From NCBI GenBank assembly GCA_023387735.1, contig JAEWHP010000007.1:1-64000 (forward strand): a stretch of 64,000 nt of DNA, written 5' to 3'. The stretch comes from Pseudomonadota bacterium (lineage in GTDB: Bacteria > Pseudomonadota > Alphaproteobacteria > Rhizobiales > Xanthobacteraceae). Both the position numbers and the translations under genes were made by a program. Shown piece by piece: positions 1-8,855 of this stretch. The notes beneath the pieces were generated by a model. That model searched no databases and was not told the origin of the DNA. It saw only the letters and a list, made by a program, of their open reading frames with translations. Position 1 is the first letter of the stretch, and every line of letters begins with the position of its first letter.

Positions 1-2
1 CC

Positions 3-281
3 TATGTGACGCTGATGGCCGGCACCGAGCCGACCGAGGAGTTGCGCAAGGAACTGGTCGCGTGGGTGCGCAAGGACATCGGTCCGATCGCATCCCCCGA
101 TCAGATCCAGTTCGCGCCGGGCCTGCCGAAGACCCGTTCCGGCAAGATCATGCGCCGCATCCTGCGGAAGATCGCCGAGGACGAACCGTCCAGCCTCGGC
201 GACACCTCGACGCTGGCCGATCCCGCCGTGGTCGACGACCTCGTGCAGAACCGGCAGAACAAGAAGGGCGCGCCGGCGTAA
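3..281 (+). CDS. acs: Acetyl-coenzyme A synthetase, C-terminal fragment
   Basis: This is the last 92 codons of an AMP-forming acetyl-CoA synthetase; the 5' part lies outside the window. The visible piece is the mobile C-terminal domain, with the PKTRSGKIMRR motif that carries the catalytic lysine. In this family that lysine takes part in adenylate formation and can be acetylated to switch the enzyme off. The enzyme makes acetyl-CoA from acetate, ATP and CoA in the cytoplasm. The tail after the motif (LGDTSTLADPAVVDDL) also matches Acs rather than other acyl-CoA ligases. A strong hairpin terminator follows at about 341. The assignment rests only on this C-terminal domain. Confidence 0.88.
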   Translation, partial: YVTLMAGTEPTEELRKELVAWVRKDIGPIASPDQIQFAPGLPKTRSGKIMRRILRKIAEDEPSSLGDTSTLADPAVVDDLVQNRQNKKGAPA

Positions 282-340
282 ACCGCACTCGCCATTACCT
301 GTGCCGCTCACGCGCTTGTCAGCGGCAGAACCAGAACAGC

Positions 341-367
341 GGGCGCTTCGGCGCCCGGTGTTGTTTT
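341..367 (+). terminator. Rho-independent terminator after acs
   Basis: A perfect 6-bp stem (GGGCGC/GCGCCC) closed by a TTCG tetraloop occupies 341-356 and is followed by a T-rich run (GTTGTTTT). It lies 60 nt past the acs stop codon and is well placed to end that transcript. Confidence 0.75.
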
Positions 368-550
368 CAGGTCATTTACTTTGATTCGAACATTTCCTTT
401 GCTCCCAAAGACTAAATGAGTCTCGACGCCGGTGTGGAAAACGCCCGGTTAATACACGTGGTCAAAACTTTCGTGGACGAGATGCGGCCGGCAAGCAGCT
501 GGCGCGAATATTCGAGGGCCCCGCGAGGGGCGGGCGAGTGGGAGCAGATC

Positions 551-1063
551 ATGTCGTTGCGGATTGCGGTGGCGCTGGCCGCCACCATCGGTGCGAGCGT
601 TGCGATGTCGTCCGCGGCGCAGGCGCGGCCGGAACTGGTCGACATCAACGGCGAATACGCGCCGGGCACGATCGTGGTGAAGACCCACGAAAGAAAGCTT
701 TATCTCATTCTCGATTACGGCCGCGCCATGCGCTATCCGGTCGGCGTCGGCAAGGCCGGCAAGCAATGGGCCGGCACCACCACGATCGACGGCAAATACC
801 GCTACCCGGCCTGGTCGCCGCCAAGCGCGGTCAGGCGCGACAAGCCTGACATGCCCGACGTCATCCCGGGCGGCTCGCCGCGCAACCCGATGGGCGTGGC
901 CGCGATGACGCTGGCCGGCGGCGAATACGCGATCCACGGCACCAACGTGCCGGGCTCGGTCGGCGGTTTTGTCTCCTACGGCTGCATCCGCATGCTCAAC
1001 GACGATATCACCGACCTCTATCAGCGCGTTTCGATCGGCACGACCGTGACGGTGACGCGCTGA
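551..1063 (+). CDS. Exported L,D-transpeptidase (YkuD/ErfK family)
   Basis: A 170-residue periplasmic L,D-transpeptidase, a family that forms 3-3 peptidoglycan cross-links or attaches proteins to the wall. The first 25 residues form a signal peptide ending SSAAQA. The catalytic YkuD signature is visible: His129 in the HGTN motif and Cys145 in SYGCIRM. The start at 551 was chosen over an in-frame ATG at 416 because it begins exactly at the signal peptide and has a GGAG ribosome site 7 nt upstream. The gene stands alone, downstream of the acs terminator and convergent with a nuclease-like gene. It is one of two L,D-transpeptidases in the window; the other is at 44362. The exact cross-linking role cannot be read from sequence. 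Confidence 0.88.
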   Translation: MSLRIAVALAATIGASVAMSSAAQARPELVDINGEYAPGTIVVKTHERKLYLILDYGRAMRYPVGVGKAGKQWAGTTTIDGKYRYPAWSPPSAVRRDKPDMPDVIPGGSPRNPMGVAAMTLAGGEYAIHGTNVPGSVGGFVSYGCIRMLNDDITDLYQRVSIGTTVTVTR

Positions 1064-1068
1064 TTCGA

Positions 1069-1127
1069 TAGCGTTTTCGAGCGAAGTGGTCTTCCGGTTC
1101 GCGTAAAGAAAACGCGTCAAAACAAAA
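1069..1127. repeat. Dispersed repeat, family 2, copy 1
   Basis: About 58 nt that match, in inverted orientation, the segment at 13781-13836. Shared blocks are AACGCGTCAAAAC, the GTTCGCG core and AGCGTTTTC. It sits between the L,D-transpeptidase stop codon and its terminator. Two copies in one window indicate a dispersed intergenic element. Confidence 0.75.
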
Positions 1128-1150
1128 ACGCGAATAGGTACAGATGCACG

Positions 1151-1176
1151 AAAAGCCGCGCGATGGCGCGGCTTTT
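1151..1176. terminator. Bidirectional terminator
   Basis: A perfect 11-bp stem (AAAAGCCGCGC/GCGCGGCTTTT) with a GATG loop lies between two convergent genes. Both strands end in a run of four T, so it can terminate the L,D-transpeptidase gene and the nuclease-like gene. Its right edge touches the nuclease gene's stop codon. Confidence 0.85.
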
Positions 1177-1790
1177 CATTTCGCCAATGGCGGGCCGGCG
1201 TTTGCGCACCACCCGCTGCGATGGCCGCCGCCGTAGCTGCGGGCCAGGCCCGCAGCAATCATCGCGGCCGAAACATTGCCACTGCGCCGCGTGACGACGT
1301 CGGCCACGACCCGGCCGGCATACTTGTCCGGTCCGATGTTGAAGATCCTGACATCGCCCTCGCCGAGCAGCGCGCGCAGCGCCGCCGTCGCGGCTTCGGC
1401 CATCTGTAATTCCTGCGCACAGGCAGCCTTCAACTCGGGCGCATCGATGCCGCGCACCCGAACCCGCGTGGTCAGGTCGAGGTCCAGAGGCAGATGGACC
1501 CGCGCTTCGAACGTGTCGCCATCGATGGTGCGCATGACGTCGACGGGGTGACGTACATCGGCACTTCCCGCCCGCTTCCAAATCATTTCGGCGTCGCGCG
1601 CGGCCTGACTGTCGACCGAATCGAGCGACGAACCGGCCGGCAGAAGCCGGTGCACCCACTGCCTTACCGGCAGCGTCGTAGCCGCGGCCACGCAAATCAC
1701 GAATACCCAAGGCAGGACGGCCGAAAGCCAGCGGCGCCGGTAGCCCCTTCGAGGCGTCCTGTATGTATTTGCTCTTTCATACCGGGTCAT
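1176..1790 (-). CDS. Membrane-anchored staphylococcal-nuclease-like (TNase) domain protein
   Basis: A 204-residue protein. A basic N-terminus is followed by one transmembrane or uncleaved signal segment at about residues 22-42 (LSAVLPWVFVICVAAATTL). The C-terminal half is a thermonuclease (SNase-like) OB fold with the diagnostic RTIDGDTFEARV strand and RVRVRGIDAPEL, which carry acidic Ca-binding residues and an active-site arginine in this family. Such proteins are expected to act on nucleic acid at or outside the inner membrane; activity is not proven here. It is convergent with the L,D-transpeptidase gene and shares its terminator. Confidence 0.8.
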   Translation of the reverse strand: MTRYERANTYRTPRRGYRRRWLSAVLPWVFVICVAAATTLPVRQWVHRLLPAGSSLDSVDSQAARDAEMIWKRAGSADVRHPVDVMRTIDGDTFEARVHLPLDLDLTTRVRVRGIDAPELKAACAQELQMAEAATAALRALLGEGDVRIFNIGPDKYAGRVVADVVTRRSGNVSAAMIAAGLARSYGGGHRSGWCANAGPPLAK

Positions 1791-1837
1791 TCCCCCGGAC
1801 TAAGGGGTGAGTCGGCGCATCCCTTCAAGGCCGCCGG

Positions 1838-2047
1838 TCAGAAATCCGAGGCGATGCCGTTCCGCTCCCAGTCGCCGTAGCGGGTCGGTTCCAGGCCCTT
1901 CGGACCCTGAAATTCCTTCTGGTAGGCGACGGCGCTGGCATCGGCGGCCCTGCGGCGCGCATCGGCTTCGGCGAGCGCGCGCTGGGCGGCTGGCGTTAAC
2001 GTCTTGCGTTCCGTACCGGACGCCGTGAGTGGAGAATTGTCGGTCAT
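1838..2047 (-). CDS. DUF1674 protein, succinate dehydrogenase assembly factor 4 type
   Basis: A 69-residue protein ending in the family signature GPKGLEPTRYGDWERNGIASDF-like tail (last 22 residues), typical of DUF1674/SDHAF4. In eukaryotes SDHAF4 helps assemble the flavinylated succinate dehydrogenase subunit; a bacterial equivalent role is plausible but inferred. The start at 2047 was preferred to an upstream ATG at 2167 because a GGGAG ribosome site lies just before it and because homologous proteins are short. The middle is an Ala/Arg-rich helix. It is divergent from rsmB across about 158 nt. Confidence 0.8.
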   Translation of the reverse strand: MTDNSPLTASGTERKTLTPAAQRALAEADARRRAADASAVAYQKEFQGPKGLEPTRYGDWERNGIASDF

Positions 2048-2205
2048 CTCAAACTCCCATAGCACAGGTATGGGCGCACAGCAGACATCACAATTGCGAA
2101 ATTGTCTGTGGCGATTCTTACATTTGGCATATTCGCATGCAAAAGAAGTTTTCGATTTCAACGGCATGAGCCAGAACCTTTCGCCTTCCGAGACATTGCC
2201 GATTC

Positions 2206-3555
2206 ATGCCCTCCTCGAGATTCGCAGTACCTGCCGAAGTGCCCGGTCTCGCAGCGCGGCGCATTGCGGCCGACATTCTCGACGGCGTCCTGCACAAGCA
2301 ACGCACCCTTGACGACCAGCTCGACGGCGCCGGCGCCCATCCCGGACTGAAGTCGCTCGCCGATCGCGACCGCGCGCTGATGCGGCGCCTGGTGGCGACG
2401 ATCCTGCGGCGGCTCGGCACCCTGGGCCACCTGCTGTCGCGCCTGCTCGATCGCGGCATCCCGACCGACGCACCTCGCGCGCAGAGCGCGCTGTTGATCG
2501 GCGCGGCGCAGATCCTCTGGATGGACGTGCCTGATCATGCCGCCGTCGATCTTTCGGTGCGGCTGGTGCAGTCGGACCGGCGCGCCGCAAAATATGCCGG
2601 CCTGGTCAACGCCGTGTTGCGCCGCTGCGCCCGCGAAGGCCAGCCGCTGATCGACGAGGTCAAGGCGCAGACGCTCGACATTCCTCCCTGGCTGCTGGCG
2701 CGCTGGATCGCCGCCTATGGCGAGAGCACGGCGCGGGAGATGGCGACCGCCATCGGCCACGAGCCGTCGCTCGACATCACCGTGAAGTCCGACGCGCAGC
2801 ATTGGGCGACCCGCTTGCATGGCGAGACGCTGCCGACCGGGACCGTGCGCACGCTGCTGCAGGGTTCGGTGACGATGCTGCCTGGTTTCAGCGAAGGTCA
2901 GTGGTGGGTACAGGACGCTGCCGCGGCGCTGCCGGCACGGCTGTTCGGCGACGCCAGCGGCAAAACCATCGTCGACCTCTGCGCCGCGCCCGGCGGCAAG
3001 ACCGCGCAACTGGCGCATGCCGGCGCGCGCGTCACCGCGGTCGATCGCTCGCCGGCGCGCATGGCGCGGTTGCGCGACAATCTCGCGCGGCTTTCGCTGC
3101 AGGCCGATACCGTGGTGACCGATGCCGCCGAGTGGGCCGGCGGAGAAAATGGCGGTTACGACGGCGTGCTGGTGGACGCGCCCTGCACCTCGACCGGTAC
3201 CATCCGCCGTCACCCCGACGTGGCCTGGCTGCGGCAGGAAGGCGACATCGCCGCGCTGTCGGCATTGCAGAAGCGCCTGCTGCAGAAGGCGGTCGCCCTG
3301 CTCAAGCCAGGCGGAACGCTGGTCTATTGCACCTGTTCGCTGGAACCCGAGGAAGGCGAACAGGCCATTGCAACCCTGCTGGCCTCTGAGACCGCGGTGC
3401 GGCGGGCGCCGATCGATGCCAGCGAGGTTGCAGGCCTCCGCGAGATCGTGACGGCGGATGGCGATCTGCGCACCCTGCCCTGCCATCTGCCCCATGATGA
3501 CCCCCGGCTTGGCGGGTTGGACGGATTTTACGCTGCCCGACTGGTTAAATCCTGA
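2206..3555 (+). CDS. rsmB: 16S rRNA (cytosine-967 C5)-methyltransferase RsmB-like
   Basis: A 449-residue SAM-dependent RNA m5C methyltransferase. The N-terminal part resembles a NusB-like RNA-binding domain (residues about 12-140). The Rossmann methyltransferase domain shows motif I DLCAAPGGKT (Asp257 onward), motif IV DAPCTSTG with Cys327, and motif VI TCSLEPEE with Cys377. These two cysteines are the pair used for release and catalysis in the RsmB/Nop2 family. It methylates 16S rRNA in the cytoplasm. The gene precedes a heparinase-like gene and purH on the same strand. A dyad (CTGGTT..AACCAG) overlaps the stop codon without a T run, so readthrough is likely. Confidence 0.9.
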   Translation: MPSSRFAVPAEVPGLAARRIAADILDGVLHKQRTLDDQLDGAGAHPGLKSLADRDRALMRRLVATILRRLGTLGHLLSRLLDRGIPTDAPRAQSALLIGAAQILWMDVPDHAAVDLSVRLVQSDRRAAKYAGLVNAVLRRCAREGQPLIDEVKAQTLDIPPWLLARWIAAYGESTAREMATAIGHEPSLDITVKSDAQHWATRLHGETLPTGTVRTLLQGSVTMLPGFSEGQWWVQDAAAALPARLFGDASGKTIVDLCAAPGGKTAQLAHAGARVTAVDRSPARMARLRDNLARLSLQADTVVTDAAEWAGGENGGYDGVLVDAPCTSTGTIRRHPDVAWLRQEGDIAALSALQKRLLQKAVALLKPGGTLVYCTCSLEPEEGEQAIATLLASETAVRRAPIDASEVAGLREIVTADGDLRTLPCHLPHDDPRLGGLDGFYAARLVKS

Positions 3556-3674
3556 TTTTAAACCAGAATCTGCCATCCTGAGGTGATTCGCCCGCTTTCA
3601 AGAGGGTGTCATCCCGGCGTTTCCGGATTAAAAGGGCGCGTCGGAATACCCTCCCTCCCAGGCTAAGGCACGGC

Positions 3675-5423
3675 GTGTCGGTCGCTCAACGCAGACGCAT
3701 CTCGACGCTTATCATGAGCCGCTCCGCGCGGTCCGTGATGGCGCGCGCCTCGAGCGCCACGGTGACGGTATCGCGGATCTGGCCGGGCCGCGCGGACCGG
3801 CTGATCATCGCCCCCCACGACCTGCGTACCGCCGACGCCACCCGCGCCGCCGAGATCTACGCCGGCCGCTTCGTGTTCGCCGGCAAGATCGTGACCTGCC
3901 ATGGCCGGTCGATCTTCGATCTCGAACCGCCGTCGGAAGATTGGGAAGTGGCGCTGCTCGGTTTTGGCTGGCTGCGGCACCTTCGCGCCGCCGACACCGC
4001 GCTGACCCGCGCCAACGCCCGTTCGCTGGTCGACGACTGGATCTCCAATCCGGGACGCCGGCGGCCGCTCGAGCGCCGCCCCGACGTGCTGTCGCGCCGC
4101 GTGATCTCGCTGCTGTCGCAGGCGCCGCTGGTGCTCGGCGACACCGATGGAAAGTTCTATCGCAAATACTTGCGCGGGCTGACCCGCGAGATCCGCTATT
4201 TGCGCTACACGATGCTCGACATCGCCGACGGCGTGCCGCGATTGCAGGTGCTGATCGCGCTTTGTTATGCCTCGCTGTGCCTTGCCAACCAGGCAAACCT
4301 GATCCGCGCTGCCACTAAGCGGCTTTCGGAGGAACTGCAGCGGCAGATCCTGCCCGACGGCGGCCACATCTCGCGCAATCCCGGCGCGCTGGTCGAACTG
4401 CTCAGCGACATGCTGCCGCTGCGCCAGACCTTTGCCGCCCGCAACATCGCGCCGCCGCCCGCGCTGTTGAATGCGATCGACCGCATGATGCCGATGCTAC
4501 GGTTCTTCCGCCACGGCGACGGCAGCTTTGCGCTGTTCAACGGCATGAGCAGCGCGCCGTCTGACCTGGTGGCGACGCTGCTTGCCTATGACGACACCCA
4601 TGGCGTGCCGATGGCAAACATGTCGCACACCGGCTTTCAGCGCCTCGATGCCGGCACGACCACGGTCATCATGGACACCGGCCCGCCACCGCCGGCGAAT
4701 GTCAGCCAGGACGCACATGCCGGCTGCCTTTCGTTCGAACTGTCCTCCGGAGCGAGCCGGATCGTCGTCAATTGCGGAATGCCCTCGACCGGGCGCGACA
4801 ATTGGCGCGCCTTCGCGCGCAGCACCGCGGCGCATTCGACCCTGACCTATCACGACACGTCCTCGTGCCAGTTCGTCGAACTGTCGGCGGTGAAACGCCT
4901 GCTGCAGGGTTCGCTCGTCGTCAGCGGTCCCACCAACGTCGAAAGCTACCGCGAGGTCGTGAGCGGCGGTGATCTGCTGACCGCGTCACATGACGGCTAC
5001 CTGTCGCGCTTCGGCGTCGCGCACCGCCGGGTGCTGATGATTTCCCCTGACGGCGGACGGCTCGATGGCGAGGATACCGTGGCGCCGGCGCCGGGGTCGC
5101 GGATCAAAGGCTCCGACACCGATTATGCCGTACGGTTTCACCTGCATCCTTCGGTGAAGGCGAGCCGCCTCAGCGACGGGCGCGGCGTCATGCTGGTATT
5201 GCCCAACCGCGACGTCTGGACCTTCGAGGCGCTCGACGACAAGGTCGACCTCGAAGACAGCGTCTTCCTGGCCGGCAATGACGGCCCGCGCCGCACCGCC
5301 CAGATCGTGATCCGGCAGGATGCGCGGCACGCCGCCTCGGTACGCTGGAGCTTCGTGCGCTCGACCGCGTCGACCAACTCCGCCCGCCGCGCCGCCAAGC
5401 GCGAACCGGAATTGCCGTTGTAG
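3675..5423 (+). CDS. Heparinase II/III-like family protein
   Basis: A 582-residue protein with an all-alpha N-terminal toroid and a C-terminal beta domain characteristic of heparinase II/III-like (polysaccharide lyase) proteins. Recognisable are the WLRHLRAADTALTRANAR helix pair, ISRNPGALVELL and, in the beta domain, VNCGMPS..WRAFARSTAAHSTLT with a His expected at the active site. It has no obvious signal peptide. The substrate is unknown; a role with cell-surface or intracellular uronate polysaccharide is only a guess. GTG at 3675 was chosen because an AAGG site lies 6 nt upstream; ATG 3714 is the alternative. It sits between rsmB and purH. Confidence 0.78.
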   Translation: MSVAQRRRISTLIMSRSARSVMARASSATVTVSRIWPGRADRLIIAPHDLRTADATRAAEIYAGRFVFAGKIVTCHGRSIFDLEPPSEDWEVALLGFGWLRHLRAADTALTRANARSLVDDWISNPGRRRPLERRPDVLSRRVISLLSQAPLVLGDTDGKFYRKYLRGLTREIRYLRYTMLDIADGVPRLQVLIALCYASLCLANQANLIRAATKRLSEELQRQILPDGGHISRNPGALVELLSDMLPLRQTFAARNIAPPPALLNAIDRMMPMLRFFRHGDGSFALFNGMSSAPSDLVATLLAYDDTHGVPMANMSHTGFQRLDAGTTTVIMDTGPPPPANVSQDAHAGCLSFELSSGASRIVVNCGMPSTGRDNWRAFARSTAAHSTLTYHDTSSCQFVELSAVKRLLQGSLVVSGPTNVESYREVVSGGDLLTASHDGYLSRFGVAHRRVLMISPDGGRLDGEDTVAPAPGSRIKGSDTDYAVRFHLHPSVKASRLSDGRGVMLVLPNRDVWTFEALDDKVDLEDSVFLAGNDGPRRTAQIVIRQDARHAASVRWSFVRSTASTNSARRAAKREPELPL

Positions 5424-5609
5424 AAAATCCGTCATGCGGGTGCGGGACACGTCGGAACTGCCGCTCCGCCCCCATTGTGGCCCCCGCCAAAAGCTGTTAA
5501 CCAGCCGGCTCTCGCGCGACTGGCGACTTTGGATGGAGCACCATCGGGAAGCGCGGGAATAATCGCCGCGCGCCTGGGCATAAGCATCTTCTGACAGAGG
5601 ACCTTGCCC

Positions 5610-7202
5610 ATGACTGAGAAGACCCGCCGCGTCACCCGCGCTCTCCTGTCCGTTTCCGACAAAACCGGCCTGATCGAATTCGCCAAGGCGCTCGCCGGTC
5701 ACGGCGTCGAACTCGTCTCCACCGGCGGCACCGCCAAGGCGATCGCCGCGGCCGGGCTCAACGTCAAGGACGTTTCCGAGCTGACCGGCTTCCCCGAGAT
5801 GATGGGCGGCCGGGTCAAGACGCTGCACCCCAAGGTGCATGGCGGCCTGCTCGCGATCCGCGACAACAAGCAACATGCTGATGCGATGAAGGCGCACGGT
5901 ATCGCACCGATCGACCTGCTCGTGGTCAACCTCTATCCGTTCGAGGCGACCGTCGACAAAGGCGCCGGGTACGAGGACTGCATCGAGAATATCGACATCG
6001 GCGGGCCCGCGATGATCCGGGCGGCTGCGAAGAACCACGATGACGTCGCCGTCGTGGTCGAGGCGCAGGATTATCAGGCCGTGCTCGACGAACTCGCCGC
6101 CAACAAGGGCGCGACCACGCTGGCGTTGCGCCGCCGGCTCGCCGCCAAGGCCTATGCGCGCACCGCCGCCTATGATGCGGCGATCTCGAACTGGTTTGCG
6201 CGTGAACTCGAGAACGATGCGCCGGACTTCCGCGCTTTCGGCGGACGCCTGATCCAGTCGCTGCGCTATGGCGAAAATCCGCATCAGACGGCCGCGTTCT
6301 ATGCGACGCCCGACAAGCGCCCCGGCGTCGCCACCGCAAGGCAACTGCAGGGCAAGGAACTGTCCTACAACAATATCAACGACACCGATGCGGCTTACGA
6401 ATGCATCGGCGAGTTCGAAGCGAAGCGCACCGCGGCCTGCGTCATCGTCAAGCATGCCAATCCCTGTGGCGTCGCCGAGGGCGCCGACCTGCTGTCGGCC
6501 TATCGCAAGGCGCTGGCCTGCGACTCGACGTCTGCATTCGGCGGCATCGTCGCCGTCAACCGCACGCTCGACGCCGAGGCGGCCCGCGCCATCACCGAGA
6601 TATTCACCGAAGTCATTATTGCACCCGATGCGACTGAAGACGCGATCAAGATCGTTGCGGCGAAGAAGAATCTTCGACTGCTGCTGGCCGGCGGATTGCC
6701 CGACCCGCGCACCGTGGGCCTCACAGCCAAGACCGTTGCAGGTGGTCTGCTCGTGCAGAGCCGCGACAATGCCGTGGTCGACGACATGGCACTGAAGGTC
6801 GCGACCAAGCGCGCGCCGACGGATGCCGAGCTGCGCGATCTCAAGTTCGCCTTCCGCGTCGCCAAGCACGTCAAGTCGAACACCATCATCTATGCGAAGG
6901 ACCTTGCTACCGTCGGCATCGGCGCCGGCCAGATGAGCCGCGTCGATTCCGCGCGCATCGCCGCCCGCAAGGCGCTGGATGCCGCGGCCGAACTGAAGCT
7001 CGCCGAGCCCCTGACCAAAGGCTCCGTCGTCGCATCGGACGCGTTCTTCCCGTTCGCCGACGGCATGCTGGCCTGCATCGAGGCCGGCGCCACCGCGGTG
7101 ATCCAGCCCGGCGGCTCGGTGCGCGACGACGAGGTGATCAAGGCCGCCGACGACCACGGCATCGCCATGGTGTTTACCGGCGTCAGGCATTTCCGGCATT
7201 AG
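5610..7202 (+). CDS. purH: Bifunctional AICAR transformylase/IMP cyclohydrolase
   Basis: A 530-residue protein covering the whole PurH family length. The N-terminal IMP cyclohydrolase domain (residues about 1-190) has LLSVSDKTGL, VSTGGTAKAI and GGRVKTLHPKVHGG. The C-terminal AICAR transformylase domain has SLRYGENPHQTAA, the catalytic lysine-histidine region IVKHANPCGVA and AFGGIVAVN. It catalyses the last two steps of IMP synthesis in the cytoplasm. ATG 5610 is preceded by AGAGGA at 5596; a TTG two codons upstream was rejected. A palindromic repeat follows the stop codon and may help end transcription. Confidence 0.96.
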   Translation: MTEKTRRVTRALLSVSDKTGLIEFAKALAGHGVELVSTGGTAKAIAAAGLNVKDVSELTGFPEMMGGRVKTLHPKVHGGLLAIRDNKQHADAMKAHGIAPIDLLVVNLYPFEATVDKGAGYEDCIENIDIGGPAMIRAAAKNHDDVAVVVEAQDYQAVLDELAANKGATTLALRRRLAAKAYARTAAYDAAISNWFARELENDAPDFRAFGGRLIQSLRYGENPHQTAAFYATPDKRPGVATARQLQGKELSYNNINDTDAAYECIGEFEAKRTAACVIVKHANPCGVAEGADLLSAYRKALACDSTSAFGGIVAVNRTLDAEAARAITEIFTEVIIAPDATEDAIKIVAAKKNLRLLLAGGLPDPRTVGLTAKTVAGGLLVQSRDNAVVDDMALKVATKRAPTDAELRDLKFAFRVAKHVKSNTIIYAKDLATVGIGAGQMSRVDSARIAARKALDAAAELKLAEPLTKGSVVASDAFFPFADGMLACIEAGATAVIQPGGSVRDDEVIKAADDHGIAMVFTGVRHFRH

Positions 7203-7220
7203 ACTGCGACCGCCCTAACC

Positions 7221-7323
7221 GTCATTCCGGGGCGTGCGAAGCACGAGCCCGGAATCCATTTATCCGCTAGCTCTGTCGCAAAATGGATTCCGGGTTCAGC
7301 CCTGCGGGCTGCCCCGGAATGAC
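7221..7323. repeat. Palindromic dispersed repeat, family 1, copy 1
   Basis: A 103-nt inverted repeat bounded by GTCATTCCGGGG and CCCCGGAATGAC, with an inner pair of arms (GGAATCCATTT / AAATGGATTCC). It fills the space between the convergent purH and MFS transporter genes. Five further copies of the family occur in the window. Confidence 0.85.
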
Positions 7324-7343
7324 CGGCGTGTCGGTTGGCCTCA

Positions 7344-8729
7344 TCACTCCCTCACCCGCATCAAGAGCGCGAGACCCGCGACGAAGAACACGACCAGCGT
7401 CGCCATGCCCGCCTTCTGGCTCGCGGTCACGGCGGTGATCGTACCGATCAGCAGCGGACCGATGAACGAGGTCACCTTGCCGGTCAGCGCGAACAATCCA
7501 AAATATTGCGCGATGCGATCCTTCGGTGCGAGCCGGATCAGAAGCGAGCGCGACGCCGCCTGTAGCGGGCCGCCGGCGGCGCCGATCAGGCAGCCGAGCA
7601 CGAGATAGGCGCGCTCGGACGCACCCGAGAACAGCGCGCCGCCCGGCACTGGCGGCGCGACTTCCACGAAGAGGATCGTATCCTTGTCGACCAGCAGGAT
7701 CGCCCCGATCGCGAACAGCAGGATCGACAGGCTGCCGGCGATCACGCGCCTGGGTCCCAGCCAATCGTCGAGCTTGCCGCCGATCCATGCCCCGAAGGTG
7801 CCCGCGATCGCCAGAAGAATTCCGAACGTCCCGATCTGGATCGTACGCCAGCCAAAGGTACCGGCGGCATAGATGCCTCCGAATGCGAACAGCGACACCA
7901 GGCCGTCGGTATAAATCATGTTGGCGAGCAGGAACGTCGACAACGATTTCTGCTTCGGCAATTCCCACAGCGTTCGCCTGAGCCCGCTCAATCCCACGCG
8001 CACGGCCTCTCCCACGGGACGCTTCGCCGGATAGTCCGGCGTCAGCAGGAACATCGGCAGCACGAAGATGACGAACCAGATCGCCGTCAGCGGTCCGGTG
8101 ATGCGATCGCCCTCATGGGTGACCGGATCGAGGCCGAACAGCGGCTTGAGACCGAACAGGGTGCGCCCGGTATCGGGGCTCGCGGCGAGAAATCCGAGCA
8201 CGAGAACGAGGCTGAGAATGCCGCCGATATAGCCGGTGGCCCAGCCGGTGCCCGACAGCCGCCCGATCCTGTCCGGCGGCACCAGCGTCGGCATCATGGC
8301 ATTGTTGAACACGATCGCGAACTCGACGCCGACGCTGGCAATGACGTAGGCCAGCAGCAGCGACGGGATGACGCTGGGATCGCCCGGCTTTCCGAGCCAC
8401 ATCAGCGAGGCGCCGATCACCAGCAGCGCACCGAATCCGGCGATCCACGGCTTGCGGCGGCCGCTGGCGTCGGCAATCGCGCCGAGCACCGGGGACATCA
8501 GCGCAATCATCAGGCCGGCCGCGGCGGTGGCAAATCCCCAAAATGCCTGGCCTTGCGCCGGATCCGCCGCCACGAAGCCCGCGAAATAGGGCGCGAACAC
8601 AAATGTCGTGATCAGCGTGAAATATGGCTGGGTCGCCCAGTCGAAGAAGATCCAGCTGACGACGGCGGCCCGGCCCGGATATCGCTTCAGATTATCGACG
8701 CCAACAGCCTCGGAAGCGATCACCGCCAT
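7344..8729 (-). CDS. MFS transporter, UMF1/Atg22-like family
   Basis: A 461-residue multi-pass inner-membrane protein with about 12 hydrophobic segments. The opening SWIFFDWATQPYFTLITTFVFAPYF-type segment (residues about 20-45) is characteristic of the UMF1 (Atg22-like) branch of the major facilitator superfamily, and a DASGRRKPWI loop matches the MFS loop 2-3 motif. The transported compound is unknown; yeast Atg22 exports amino acids from the vacuole, but that cannot be carried over. The ATG at 8729 is preceded by GAGGGA; an upstream in-frame start at 8804 was rejected because it adds residues before the family's conserved beginning. It is convergent with purH and divergent from the gamma-glutamyltransferase gene. 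Confidence 0.85.
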   Translation of the reverse strand: MAVIASEAVGVDNLKRYPGRAAVVSWIFFDWATQPYFTLITTFVFAPYFAGFVAADPAQGQAFWGFATAAAGLMIALMSPVLGAIADASGRRKPWIAGFGALLVIGASLMWLGKPGDPSVIPSLLLAYVIASVGVEFAIVFNNAMMPTLVPPDRIGRLSGTGWATGYIGGILSLVLVLGFLAASPDTGRTLFGLKPLFGLDPVTHEGDRITGPLTAIWFVIFVLPMFLLTPDYPAKRPVGEAVRVGLSGLRRTLWELPKQKSLSTFLLANMIYTDGLVSLFAFGGIYAAGTFGWRTIQIGTFGILLAIAGTFGAWIGGKLDDWLGPRRVIAGSLSILLFAIGAILLVDKDTILFVEVAPPVPGGALFSGASERAYLVLGCLIGAAGGPLQAASRSLLIRLAPKDRIAQYFGLFALTGKVTSFIGPLLIGTITAVTASQKAGMATLVVFFVAGLALLMRVRE

Positions 8730-8855
8730 GTCACGAATTTCCCTCGAGAGCCGCGCCAAGCGTTGCGGCGGGCGAAACCAAATCCATATAGCATGCGTCA
8801 CCAACGCTTGCGCTGTGGCCAGGCGTCTTACGGCTCCAACTGCGGCGGATTTTCG

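Noticed and set aside
2158..3576. Long open frame of 472 codons on the minus strand opposite rsmB
   Set aside because: It is a GC-rich antisense shadow of rsmB, with no family resemblance; rsmB has all expected catalytic motifs.
4986..7199. Very long minus-strand frame of 737 codons opposite purH and the heparinase-like gene
   Set aside because: Composition (Gly/Arg/Asp/His-rich) is typical of antisense reading of high-GC coding DNA, and purH is certain.
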